A DNA stretch of 61,169 bases from positions 1 to 61,169 of the forward strand of contig JAQVFR010000002.1 in NCBI GenBank assembly GCA_028697145.1. The letters are read 5' to 3'. The notes under the pieces are model-generated. The model saw only the letters and a list, made by a program, of their open reading frames with translations. It searched no databases and was not told where the DNA came from. This document shows positions 24,837 through 33,325 of the stretch, in pieces. The translations under genes were made by a program, and so were the position numbers. The first letter of the stretch is position 1. Every line of letters starts with the position of its first letter. This stretch comes from Actinomycetota bacterium (lineage in GTDB: Bacteria; Actinomycetota; Geothermincolia; Geothermincolales; RBG-13-55-18).

Positions 24837-25694
24837 TTAGCGGCCCGTGGAGCCGAATCCTCCTTCGCCGCGCGCCGTCTCGTCCAGTTCTTCCACCACC
24901 TCGACCGCGGCCGCCTCCACCCCCTGCACCACCATCTGCGCTATGCGGTCGCCCCGTTTCACCTGGAAAACGTCTTTCCCCAGGTTCACCAGGATGACCT
25001 TGACCTCCCCGCGGTAATGGCAGTCTATAAGACCGGGAGTGTTGACTATACTGATGCCACTGCGGGCCGCCAGGCCGCTGCGCGGCTGCACGAACGCCGC
25101 ATATCCCTCGGGCAGGGCCATGGCGAAACCGGTGCCCACCAGGGCCCTCTCTCCCGGCCGCAGTAGAACGTCTTCTGAGCTGCATATATCCATGCCGGCA
25201 TCGCCGGGATGGGCGTAAGCGGGCACGGGTATCGCGGGATCGAGCCTGCGCATGCGCAGGGGCACCCCACCATCCGCCGCTTCCTCCAGGCGCCGTATTC
25301 CCACCAGGGGTACCAGGTCGTATATGCCGAGGTATTCGCGGATGACGCGGACCTCGTCGATCAGGCCTCCCGCTGGAAGGGATTTCTCCATTATCGTGCC
25401 CTCGAGCTGCACCTCGAAGCGCTTTCCGGGGAGGAACTCGTAAACCAGATGGTAGAGCCCCCTCTCCGTCACCCGGTACCCGTTTTGCGCCAGGTCAAAG
25501 GGTTCCACCTCGTAATGGAGCACCCGGGAGCCCCGGGTCAGGATACGCACCGCGTCCTCCTGCAGGAAGACACGCGGCGGGCCGGAGCGGTAAAAGCAGG
25601 GCAGGTAGATGGCGGCCGGGTGCGAGGACAGGATCTCCTCGATCCTCTCCATCATCTGCCTCAGCTGGTCGTCTATCTCCCTTGCCTCGCCCAT
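24837..25694 (-). CDS. dut: dUTPase-family enzyme with about 140-residue N-terminal extension
   Basis: 285 residues. Residues 145-285 carry all five dUTPase motifs: GDAGMD (164-169), PRSGLAARSG (204-213), the IDCHYRGE region (223-230), GDRIAQMVV (248-256) and RGEGGFGSTGR (275-285). The family usually has 140-150 residues in total. Residues 1-140 form a separate, folded-looking domain beginning with a helix (REIDDQLRQMMERIEEIL) and then beta-rich (YRVTERGLYHLVYEFLPGKR), which I do not recognise. The enzyme would hydrolyse dUTP to dUMP and limit uracil in DNA. The start is the ATG at 25694 with GGGGGAAA before it. Confidence 0.85.
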   Translation of the reverse strand: MGEAREIDDQLRQMMERIEEILSSHPAAIYLPCFYRSGPPRVFLQEDAVRILTRGSRVLHYEVEPFDLAQNGYRVTERGLYHLVYEFLPGKRFEVQLEGTIMEKSLPAGGLIDEVRVIREYLGIYDLVPLVGIRRLEEAADGGVPLRMRRLDPAIPVPAYAHPGDAGMDICSSEDVLLRPGERALVGTGFAMALPEGYAAFVQPRSGLAARSGISIVNTPGLIDCHYRGEVKVILVNLGKDVFQVKRGDRIAQMVVQGVEAAAVEVVEELDETARGEGGFGSTGR

Positions 25695-25817
25695 TTTCCC
25701 CCGTTTCCGGGCATCGACGTCCGCGCATATTATATATCAGGCACATGGATTGAGCTTACCATCCCGTTGCGCCGAAGGTCTTGATCCGCGCGCAGTGGGG
25801 ATCGCGCTCCTGGCCGC

Positions 25818-26597
25818 TCAGTCCTCGATCAGGGCCACGGCCCTTATCCATCCCGCGCTGGCTTTTTTGATCTTTACGGGAAAGCAGAAGAAGGTGAAAC
25901 CGTGGGCCGGCAACAGGTCCAGGTTGGTCAACTTTTCGATGTGGCAATACCCTTTCTCGATGGAGGCGAAATGTCCCTCCCATATAAGCGAGGAGTCCCC
26001 GGTCTCCTCGAAGTCCCTGGCGATCAGCGGCAGGGGCCGGTCCCAGGACCAGGCGTCGGTCCCGGTCACCTTTACCCCGCGGTCCAGCAACCACAAGGTG
26101 GCTTCCTTGCCCATGCCGCAGCCCTTCACGAGATACTCGGGCTTGCCCCAGTACCTGTCCGCGCCGGTCATCACAAGGACGATGTCCCCCTCCTTGAGTT
26201 CGTAGCCGATCTTCTCGAATGCCTCCTCCATATCCGCGGCCATGACGCGGTAGCCGTCCGGGAAGTGGCGAAAATCAAGGACGATCCCGGGTCCCATGCA
26301 CCACTCCAGGGGCACCTCCTCTATGGTGAAGGCGGGGCGGCCTTTGTCCATGGTGGGGTGGTAATGCCACGGCGCGTCCAGGTGGGTGCCGGAATGGGTA
26401 GCCAGGGTAAGTATCTCCACCGCCCACCCCAGGCCTTCCGGAAGGTCCCTGGCCGTGTCGATCCCGGGGAAGAATTCCGCCATGGAGGCGGCGCCCGCCT
26501 CGTGCTCCAGGTACAGGATCTTGGGGACCATGGCGGGGGGATCGGAGGGGAGGCCGTCCTCGATGGTGATGCTCAGGTCGATGAATCTCTTACCCAT
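25818..26597 (-). CDS. Cyclase/kynurenine-formamidase-like metal hydrolase
   Basis: 259 residues. The metal-binding signature HSGTHLDAPWHY (about residues 67-78) defines the cyclase (PF04199) family, together with ITIEDGLPSDPP at the N-terminus and a second histidine/glutamate region near the C-terminus. Members hydrolyse cyclic or linear amides (formylkynurenine, isatin), but the substrate cannot be told from sequence. GGAGG lies before the ATG at 26597. It may form a transcript with the dUTPase downstream, though the gap of 123 bases makes that uncertain. Confidence 0.8.
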   Translation of the reverse strand: MGKRFIDLSITIEDGLPSDPPAMVPKILYLEHEAGAASMAEFFPGIDTARDLPEGLGWAVEILTLATHSGTHLDAPWHYHPTMDKGRPAFTIEEVPLEWCMGPGIVLDFRHFPDGYRVMAADMEEAFEKIGYELKEGDIVLVMTGADRYWGKPEYLVKGCGMGKEATLWLLDRGVKVTGTDAWSWDRPLPLIARDFEETGDSSLIWEGHFASIEKGYCHIEKLTNLDLLPAHGFTFFCFPVKIKKASAGWIRAVALIED

Positions 26598-26824
26598 TTC
26601 TCCTCAACCTCCTGTCTCCTGGTCGAACCCTCACCTCGACGCGATCACTTCACTACTATACCCCAAGCCGGAAGCAGGTAGTCATCCGGAGCGAGAAGAA
26701 GGGTGTAAACATGCGATGCAGGTCTCCTTCGAAGCAGCAACGGGTCCCGCGTCGAGGGTGGAATGGGAATCCAAACCAGCCCGAGAAGATAGGGTGTTCG
26801 GGTGAGATTTCTACTGCGCTGCCC

Positions 26825-26895
26825 CAGCCCGAGAACTACCGGGTCGGTCTCCGCGAGGCCTTGCGAGCGGGATCGTTACCCGGAGGTTCGGGCCG
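26825..26895 (+). repeat. Interspersed palindromic repeat, type B copy 1
   Basis: About 71 bp with imperfectly inverted ends (GCCCGAGAAC ... GGTTCGGGC). A second copy lies in opposite orientation at 42544-42615, identical at most positions. Both lie outside genes. The size and structure fit a REP-like or miniature element. The rest of the 26598-26919 gap has no gene. Confidence 0.75.
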
Positions 26896-26919
26896 GTAAG
26901 GCGCCCCGGGTCTCGGGTA

Positions 26920-27990
26920 TCAAGAAGATATGTCGACCATGAGGTCTCCGTCGGCTTCCATGCTCCACGCGTGCCGCCCCCTCCTGCCCGTGGCCAGCTC
27001 GAAGACGGCGAGGGCCAGGCCGACTATGTATTCCGGGATGGACGGGTTGGACATGCGGAGCAGCATCCTGTCCTCGGCCAGCTCGAGGCTGGTTACCAGG
27101 CCCAGGCCGCGGATGGCCGCCAGGTAGCGCAGGCCCTCATAGCCGCTGCGGGCTTCCTCGATGCTCAGGGCGGCGAGCCCGTTCTCCCGCTCCACCTCGA
27201 TGATGGCGTCGCTCACCCGCTCGCCGAGCTCGTGCGCGAGTTCATCGAACACGGCGATCATGCCCGAGGTCCCGAAGAACGCCAGGCGGCGGCCGCTGCG
27301 TGTGTCGCGGATGATCCCCTCCTCCAGGTCCCAGACGAACTCCTTCATCTCCAGCGGCGTGCCGCAGGTGGAGCAGGACTTGAACGACATGTCCCCTGGC
27401 TTGTCCGCTATCTCCTCCTTGAGGACGAAGGACTCGTCGCCCAGGCGCCGCTCGCTCATGGTGACGTCTATCTGGTGGCGCCTGGAGTCCAGGGCCTGCC
27501 AGTCGATGGCGGCCCAGCGCCGCTCCAGCACCTCCGCCGCCCCCTTGAAGTCGCCGCAGAAGAAGGGCAGCGAGTAGGGGTCCTCTATATAGACGGTGAT
27601 CCTCTCCGGACGCCCGCGGCGCGGGTACTGCCCTCCCACGGTAATCTTGCCGTATCCCATCACCAGCCCCTGCGATTCTATGCTGCTGATCATGGAGCGG
27701 TACCCGATGAAGCGGGCCAGGAGGTTGACCCCCCACGGCAGGGTACGGTGAAGGAAGGCGCGGGTGGCGCGGCTCTTGGACTCGATGACCACCTCCCAGA
27801 TATGTTCCTGTGTCACCCCCAGGATCTCCGAGAGTCTTTTCCAGAGGCGGTCCAGGTTGTCGGACTCGAAGAAGATCAGGCGGTGCCTGGGATCGTTATG
27901 CTGGGTGATGGTGCCGTTGGCGTTCCAGTTGAGATTGCGAGCGATTCCCAGGGGAACGCCACATTCCCCGCAGGTCCTGGTGATCTTCAT
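26920..27990 (-). CDS. Protein with two zinc-ribbon-like halves, unknown function
   Basis: 356 residues with an internal duplication. Residues about 6-75 (CGECGVPLG ... GTITQHNDPRHRLIFFESDNLDRLW) resemble residues about 205-270 (CSTCGTPLE ... GIIRDTRSGRRLAFFGTSGMIAVF). Each half starts with CxxCGxPL and is followed by a helical region with a conserved-looking IEVER/VIESK stretch. The CxxC pairs may hold a metal jointly. No signal peptide or membrane segment is seen. I do not recognise the family; the middle (HRLIFFES, RITVYIEDPYSLPFFCGDF) is beta-rich. It lies between the cyclase-family gene and the Liv operon, in the same direction. Confidence 0.65.
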   Translation of the reverse strand: MKITRTCGECGVPLGIARNLNWNANGTITQHNDPRHRLIFFESDNLDRLWKRLSEILGVTQEHIWEVVIESKSRATRAFLHRTLPWGVNLLARFIGYRSMISSIESQGLVMGYGKITVGGQYPRRGRPERITVYIEDPYSLPFFCGDFKGAAEVLERRWAAIDWQALDSRRHQIDVTMSERRLGDESFVLKEEIADKPGDMSFKSCSTCGTPLEMKEFVWDLEEGIIRDTRSGRRLAFFGTSGMIAVFDELAHELGERVSDAIIEVERENGLAALSIEEARSGYEGLRYLAAIRGLGLVTSLELAEDRMLLRMSNPSIPEYIVGLALAVFELATGRRGRHAWSMEADGDLMVDISS

Positions 27991-28113
27991 AGCCGCATCC
28001 CCCCCAACCGGTTTCAGGCCGTCCCGTAAACGGGCCTCCTCGTGACTATCATACCGCCGTATCGCGCGCGCCGCCTCGCCGGAGTTTTCGCGGGCGGCGG
28101 TGCGGTGCCGCGC

Positions 28114-28830
28114 TCAAGCCCCGATATACGCTTTCTTCACTTCCTCGTTGCCGGCGAGGTCCCCCGCCTCGCCCTCCAGCACGATATGCCCGTTCTCCAG
28201 CACGTAGCCGCGCGAGGATATCTCCAGTGCCATCCTGGCGTTCTGCTCCGAAAGGAAGACCGTGACCCCCTTGCGGTTGATATCCGTGATGGTCTCCATG
28301 ATCCTGGTGACGATGAGCGGAGCAAGGCCCAGCGACGGCTCGTCCAGCAGCAGCAGGCGAGGCCTGCACATGAGCGCGCGGCCGATGGCCAGCATCTGCT
28401 GTTCCCCTCCTGAGAGGGTGCCCGCGTCCTGTTCGCTGCGCTCCTCCAGGATAGGGAAGAGCCCGTACACCTCCTCGAGCGACGCGGTTATGTCCGCCTT
28501 CTCGCGGTGGCGGGAATACGCCCCCATCATGAGGTTCTTCTTGACCGAGAGGCGCGGGAAGAGCTTGCGGCCCTCCGGACACAGGGAGATGCCCATGCGC
28601 ACGATCCTGTCCGCCGTCTTCCTGCTGATCACCTCACCCTCGAAGGTTATGGTCCCATCGCTCGGCCTGATCAGACCGCTGATGGTCTTGAAGAGGCTGG
28701 ATTTGCCGGCGCCGTTCGCGCCCAGCAGGCAGACGAGCTCGCCCTCGCGGATGTCAAGGGATATCCCGCTGAGCACCTCGTGCTTTCCTATGTAACTCAG
28801 GACTTCCTTCATCTCAAGCAATGCACTCAC
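28114..28830 (-). CDS. livF: Branched-chain amino-acid ABC transporter ATPase LivF
   Basis: 238 residues with Walker A LLGANGAGKSSLF, signature TLSGGEQQMLAIG and Walker B RLLLLDEPSLGLAP. The switch histidine is replaced: the usual VEQNxxxAL loop here reads SEQNARMALEIS. The start is GTG at 28830, overlapping livG, with GAGG nine bases upstream. It is the last gene of the Liv operon and forms the heterodimeric motor with LivG. Confidence 0.9.
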   Translation of the reverse strand: MSALLEMKEVLSYIGKHEVLSGISLDIREGELVCLLGANGAGKSSLFKTISGLIRPSDGTITFEGEVISRKTADRIVRMGISLCPEGRKLFPRLSVKKNLMMGAYSRHREKADITASLEEVYGLFPILEERSEQDAGTLSGGEQQMLAIGRALMCRPRLLLLDEPSLGLAPLIVTRIMETITDINRKGVTVFLSEQNARMALEISSRGYVLENGHIVLEGEAGDLAGNEEVKKAYIGA

Positions 28831-29581
28831 CCAGGTATGCCTCGATCACGGCGGGATCGTCGCATACTCGCTGCGGGTCTCCCTCCGCTATCTTCACCCC
28901 GAAGTTCAGGGCCACTATGCGGTCCGCCAAGCTCATGATCATGCGCATCTTGTGTTCGATGACGCAGACGGTGACGCCCTTGGCGCGTATGCGGTCAATG
29001 AGGGCGATGATGTTGTCCGTCTCTCCCATCCCCACCCCGCCCGTGGGCTCGTCCAGAAGGAGCAGCCGGGGATTGCCCATGAGGGCCACGCCGATGGCCA
29101 GCCGCTTCTGGGCCTCCTGGGGGATGGACCCGGCCGGGGCGTTGATGTATTCCCCCAACTCGGTGAACTCCAGCACCTCCAGCACCTTGGCGGTGGTCTC
29201 GTTCTTCTCCCTCTTCTGGCGCGGCGTATGCAGGATGACGTCCCAGAGTCCGGAGCGGGTGCGCATGCGGTGGCCGATGACCAGGTTTACGTAAACGGGC
29301 AGCTCCTCGAAGAGCGCCGTGGTCTGGAAGGTGCGGGCTATCCCCGCCCGGGCTATACTGTACGGTTTCCATCCCGTGATGTCGTTGCCGGCGAAGAAGA
29401 CCTTTCCCGAGGAGGGGGATATGGTGCCCCCGATGAGGTTGAAGAGGGTGCTCTTGCCCGCGCCGTTGGGACCGATGATGGCAATTATCTTGCCCTCCTC
29501 CACGTCGAAGTCCACCTTGTTCACGGCCACGAGGCCGCCGAACAGCCTGGTCAATCCCTCCACGCGCAGCAGAGTCGTCAT
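28814..29581 (-). CDS. livG: Branched-chain amino-acid ABC transporter ATPase LivG, altered signature motif
   Basis: 255 residues. Walker A IGPNGAGKST, Walker B RLLLLDEPTGGV and the long insertion typical of LivG (GHRMRTRSGLWDVIL) are present. The ABC signature, normally like LPxGxQKR or LSxGQ, reads SIPQEAQKR, so its conserved glycine is glutamate. The partner LivF has a normal signature. The ATG at 29581 overlaps the livM stop (ATGA). Import of Leu/Ile/Val or other hydrophobic acids is expected, with asymmetric ATP sites. Confidence 0.88.
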   Translation of the reverse strand: MTTLLRVEGLTRLFGGLVAVNKVDFDVEEGKIIAIIGPNGAGKSTLFNLIGGTISPSSGKVFFAGNDITGWKPYSIARAGIARTFQTTALFEELPVYVNLVIGHRMRTRSGLWDVILHTPRQKREKNETTAKVLEVLEFTELGEYINAPAGSIPQEAQKRLAIGVALMGNPRLLLLDEPTGGVGMGETDNIIALIDRIRAKGVTVCVIEHKMRMIMSLADRIVALNFGVKIAEGDPQRVCDDPAVIEAYLGECIA

Positions 29582-30585
29582 TCCGGCACCTCTCCTATCT
29601 TGCGCCTCTTGAGTCTGGACTTCATCCACTCCCAGAGCTGCTTCAGTCCGCCCACGAGCCCGCGAGGCATATAGATTATGACGATGATGAGTATGAGGCC
29701 GAAGAAGAGATAGCGGAACTCCTCGATGCCCTTGATGCCGATCTTCTTCATATAGTCAAGCAGCCAGTACAGGCCTATCGCCCCGACCAACGGGCCGGAA
29801 AGGGTTGCCGCCCCCCCGATAAGCAGGAAGATGAGGATGTAAAAGGAGTTGAGGTGTATGGTGATGGTGGGATCCAGCTGGCCGTTCTCTATGGCCAGCA
29901 TGGAGCCCGCCAGGCCCACGAAGAAGCAGCTCACCACGAAGGAGAGCAGCTTGTTGCGGAAAGTGTTGATGCCGGTCGCCTCCGCCAGGTTCTCGTTGCT
30001 GCGGATGGACATGAAGGTCAGGCCCAGCAGCGACTTGACGATGAAGTGCATGACGATCAGCGTCAGCAGCAGGCAGCCCAGCACGAAATAATATCGTGCC
30101 CATCTCTGCTGCAGGAAAGACGGCTGGGGCACCACTTGGCCTTGTATCCCGCCGGAGAGCCATTGCCAGTTCTCGAACACCTTGTACACGATGACGTTGA
30201 AGCACAGGGTCACGATGGCGAAATACGGCCCCTTGGTCCGCAGGGAAGGAAGCCCGATCAGCAGGCCGATAAAAGCGGTGACGAGGCACGCGATGGGAAG
30301 GGCCAGCCAGAAGTTGAGTCCCACCCTCTCGGCGAATATGCCGAAGGCGTAGGCCCCTATACCCATGAGGGCCCCGTGGGCCAGGGAGGCCTGCCCCGTG
30401 TAACCCAGGATGAGGTTGAGGCTGAGGGCGGCGATGGCCCAGGCCATGGCCAGCGTGAGTATGCGGACGTTGTACTTGCTCGTTATCCAGGGCATGACTA
30501 CGGCCAGCGCCAGGACAAGGACGATGATGCCCGCCTTGCCGTACTTGGATGGGAACTTCTTCCAGAGCCGTACGATCCCGGCCAC
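29578..30585 (-). CDS. livM: Branched-chain amino-acid ABC transporter permease LivM
   Basis: 335 residues with about ten transmembrane helices. It includes the family stretches GQASLAHGALMGIGAYAFGI and RSNENLAEATGINTFRNKLLSFVVS, the latter being the cytoplasmic coupling loop. A basic C-terminal tail ends in RLKRRKIGEVPE. GTG at 30585 starts one base after the livH stop, with GGGAGG upstream. It forms the translocation pore with LivH. Confidence 0.9.
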   Translation of the reverse strand: MAGIVRLWKKFPSKYGKAGIIVLVLALAVVMPWITSKYNVRILTLAMAWAIAALSLNLILGYTGQASLAHGALMGIGAYAFGIFAERVGLNFWLALPIACLVTAFIGLLIGLPSLRTKGPYFAIVTLCFNVIVYKVFENWQWLSGGIQGQVVPQPSFLQQRWARYYFVLGCLLLTLIVMHFIVKSLLGLTFMSIRSNENLAEATGINTFRNKLLSFVVSCFFVGLAGSMLAIENGQLDPTITIHLNSFYILIFLLIGGAATLSGPLVGAIGLYWLLDYMKKIGIKGIEEFRYLFFGLILIIVIIYMPRGLVGGLKQLWEWMKSRLKRRKIGEVPE

Positions 30586-30586
30586 C

Positions 30587-31444
30587 TCAATCCCTCCCCC
30601 GGAAGAGGCCCGTAGGCCGGATCGCGAGTATGATTATGAGCACCGCGAAGGCGAACACGTCCTTATATGCGGAGGAGATATAGGCTATAGCCATGGCCTC
30701 GATGATCCCCAGGAGGTATCCTCCCACTATGGCCCCCTTCATGCTGCCAAGGCCGCCGATGACCACGATGACGAAGGCCTTGAGGATGAGCACGCTGCCC
30801 ATCTCGGGAGAGACGAAGGCCAGCGGCGCCATGAGCACCGCGGCGGCCGCGGCCAGGGCGGTGGCGATGGCGAAGGTGAGGGCGGAGATGCGGTTGACGT
30901 TGATCCCCACCAGGGCCGCTCCCTCACGGTCCTGGGCCACCGCCTCGATGGCCGTGCCCAGGCGGGTGCGCTTGATGAACAGCTGCAGCAGCACGATGAG
31001 GACGACAGCCCCGATGATGACGAAGAGGCGCTGCAGCTCCATGTTGATGCCGGCGAACTGCAGCGTGGTGTCTATGGGCTTGGGGACGCTCAGGGCCTTG
31101 GGCTGGATCCCCCTCACCAGGGTCTCCAGCACGAGGATAAGGCCGATGGCGGCGATGAAGGTATTGATGTGCGGCTGTCCTCGCAGGGGGCGGTAGACCA
31201 GCCTCTCGACCACCACCCCGCCGACGGCCAGCGCAGCCATGCAGATGATGAGGGCTATCCAGTAATTGATCCCGCCCAGGACCATTACTATATACAGCAG
31301 GTAGGCTCCTATCATGTAGAGGTGGCCGTGGGCGAAATGTGAGATGTCCAGGATGCCGAAGATGAGGGTGAGGCCGAGGGCCACCATGACGTACTGGCTG
31401 CCGAGCTGTATGCCTATGACCAGCTGGTTGAAGAAAAACGACAA
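30587..31444 (-). CDS. livH: Branched-chain amino-acid ABC transporter permease LivH
   Basis: 285 residues, about eight transmembrane helices. Typical family motifs are GSQYVMVALGLTLIFGILDISHFAHG near the N-terminus and AVAQDREGAALVGINVNRI in the coupling loop. The start is TTG at 31444 with GGGAGAGG before it. It follows livK after a stem-loop, as in the peptide operon. Confidence 0.9.
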   Translation of the reverse strand: MSFFFNQLVIGIQLGSQYVMVALGLTLIFGILDISHFAHGHLYMIGAYLLYIVMVLGGINYWIALIICMAALAVGGVVVERLVYRPLRGQPHINTFIAAIGLILVLETLVRGIQPKALSVPKPIDTTLQFAGINMELQRLFVIIGAVVLIVLLQLFIKRTRLGTAIEAVAQDREGAALVGINVNRISALTFAIATALAAAAAVLMAPLAFVSPEMGSVLILKAFVIVVIGGLGSMKGAIVGGYLLGIIEAMAIAYISSAYKDVFAFAVLIIILAIRPTGLFRGRD

Positions 31445-31521
31445 CTGCCTCTCCCTTTGGGATCGCCTGACCCGGTACCATCCGTATCTGTTTTAGGCGA
31501 GGTGTCCCGGCCCCATTTAGC

Positions 31522-31547
31522 GGGAAGCCCCCGCGAGGGGGCTTCCC
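31522..31547 (-). terminator. Hairpin between livK and livH
   Basis: An 11-bp perfect stem GGGAAGCCCCC/GGGGGCTTCCC with a GCGA loop. No long T run follows in the minus direction, so partial termination or protection of the livK message is likelier than complete termination. Confidence 0.75.
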
Positions 31548-31591
31548 TCAACCTTATTCTTGACTCCCGTGTAATTTCCGTTTCTTCCGGT

Positions 31592-32788
31592 CTATTCCTT
31601 CCACCACTCCACGGGCTCCTGCTCGAGGAAGACGCCGTCCTCGCAGATGGTGGCCGTCGCCGGCATGAACAGGGCCCCGGTCTGCGGGTTGATCCCCTGG
31701 TAGCCGACGGGGTACTCCGCGCCGTCCAGTTCCGCGATACCGCTCACGTTGAAGGCCGCCCTTATTGCCTCCACGTCGTCGACGCTCTGTGCCTCATCCA
31801 TGGCCCTGGCCAGGATCATCGTCCCGGAGTAGGCGATGGCGCTCTCCCAGGTCGTCCTCTCCCCGCCGTACTTCTCTACGTAATCGTCGTTGAAGGTCTC
31901 GAGGAAAGGCCACAGGTCGTAGGCGTCCGCGACGGGCAGCACACCGATGGCCCCCTCCAGCTTCTCCATGCCCGTGGTGTCGGCGATGAAGTCCAGCTTG
32001 GCCTGGTCGATGACGATGAAGCCACCTGTAAAGCCGAGGCCCCTAGCCTGGTCGATCACCAGCGCCGTCGGGTCCGAGGGCCCGCCGCAGAAGATAACGT
32101 CCGGGTTGGCGGCGAGCACCGTGGTCAGGTAGGGCGTGAAGTCCGACTCCGTGTAGTAGCTGGCCGGCGCCTTGGCTACTACCGTGCCGCCCGCTCCCGT
32201 CCAGGCCTGCTCGAAGTACTTGCCCCACAGGTCGCCGTAAGCCCCGGTGGTCTGCACCATGCCCAGCTTCGTCCAACCCTTGCCCATGGCCAGCGTGATC
32301 CAGGGCTTGATATAGGATGCGAACGGCGGAGGCATGGTGATCATGTACTTGTTGACCTTCTCAGTGTACAGGGGCACGCTGGTGTAGGCCATCATGATGA
32401 ACTCCTCGCCCGCCTTCTCGTTGATGCCGATGAGCGGCTGGATGGAGGTGGCCACGGGGTCGAAGATGACCTTGATGTCCTCCTCCAGGATGAAGCGCTG
32501 GGCGTTGGAGAGGGCCGGCTCCGGCGTGGCCTCGTCGTCCGCGGATACCAGCTCGAAGACATAGGTGGTGTCACCTATGGTTATGCCGCCTTCCTCGTTT
32601 ATGCGCTCGATGGCCATCTGGACTCCGGCCTCTATATCCTTTCCGTATTGCGCGGAAACACCGCTGAGAGGAGCGGTTAGCCCGATCTTCTTCGTGACTT
32701 TCTCGCCCGCCTCCTCGCCGCACGAGGCCAGACCCAGGGTGACCATCATCAGGGCCACGATCAGCACGATGATCGCTTTTAGACGCAT
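31592..32788 (-). CDS. livK: Branched-chain amino-acid ABC transporter binding lipoprotein LivK/LivJ
   Basis: About 398 residues from the ATG at 32788 (GGGGGG nine bases upstream); a TTG three codons earlier is possible. The lipoprotein signal ends LASC, giving a lipidated cysteine near residue 23. The mature part is a family-6 periplasmic-binding fold: KIGLTAPLSGVSAQYGKDIEAGVQMAIERINEEGG at the N-terminus and an extended ligand domain. It would capture amino acids or short amides and heads the Liv operon. Confidence 0.9.
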   Translation of the reverse strand: MRLKAIIVLIVALMMVTLGLASCGEEAGEKVTKKIGLTAPLSGVSAQYGKDIEAGVQMAIERINEEGGITIGDTTYVFELVSADDEATPEPALSNAQRFILEEDIKVIFDPVATSIQPLIGINEKAGEEFIMMAYTSVPLYTEKVNKYMITMPPPFASYIKPWITLAMGKGWTKLGMVQTTGAYGDLWGKYFEQAWTGAGGTVVAKAPASYYTESDFTPYLTTVLAANPDVIFCGGPSDPTALVIDQARGLGFTGGFIVIDQAKLDFIADTTGMEKLEGAIGVLPVADAYDLWPFLETFNDDYVEKYGGERTTWESAIAYSGTMILARAMDEAQSVDDVEAIRAAFNVSGIAELDGAEYPVGYQGINPQTGALFMPATATICEDGVFLEQEPVEWWKE

Positions 32789-33325
32789 GTTCCTCAACCC
32801 CCCTTGTCCTAGATGTCTTTCCTCCCGTAAATGGCGTTATTCGATCTCGATTCTCCCATAACTCCAGCGGTTCCGGGATAGTAAATCCCTCTGCGTTCAG
32901 GAGCTTTGTCGGTCTGGTGATGCTGCGAGTGTCTTATGCCTGTGGGTGATGGTCCGAAGAAATGTACCGTGGTTTACTTGATGTGCTTTATCCGACTGCC
33001 TAGGTGGTTTTGTCCAGCTGTACGCTCCCGGTTAATGGTTGTGACATCACCTCCCCTACCGCATGCCTCACTGCCTGATGCCCCTACTTATACCCAAATA
33101 CCGATGCTTAATAACCGCCATCGAAACAAGTATAGCAACGGTTCAGCCATCAATCAAACAAGCCCGGGATGTCCGGGAACCGTACCAAACGCCGCCTGAA
33201 CGGCTTTACTAATGATTCTTTACCTGTACTGGTTTTCCTTCAACCCGCGGTCAAATCCTCCCGTTTTGCCCCCCCTGACCGCCCGCCTCCGGAACCCTGT
33301 CCCGGCAGCGGCCAGGTACGGCGCT
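32789..33325. other. Intergenic region upstream of livK
   Basis: About 540 bp between livK and the next minus-strand gene's 3' end. It is less GC-rich than its surroundings around 33080-33160. Short open frames here have no ribosome sites and no recognisable motifs. The livK promoter presumably lies near 32800-32900, but no clear -35/-10 pair stands out. Confidence 0.45.
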
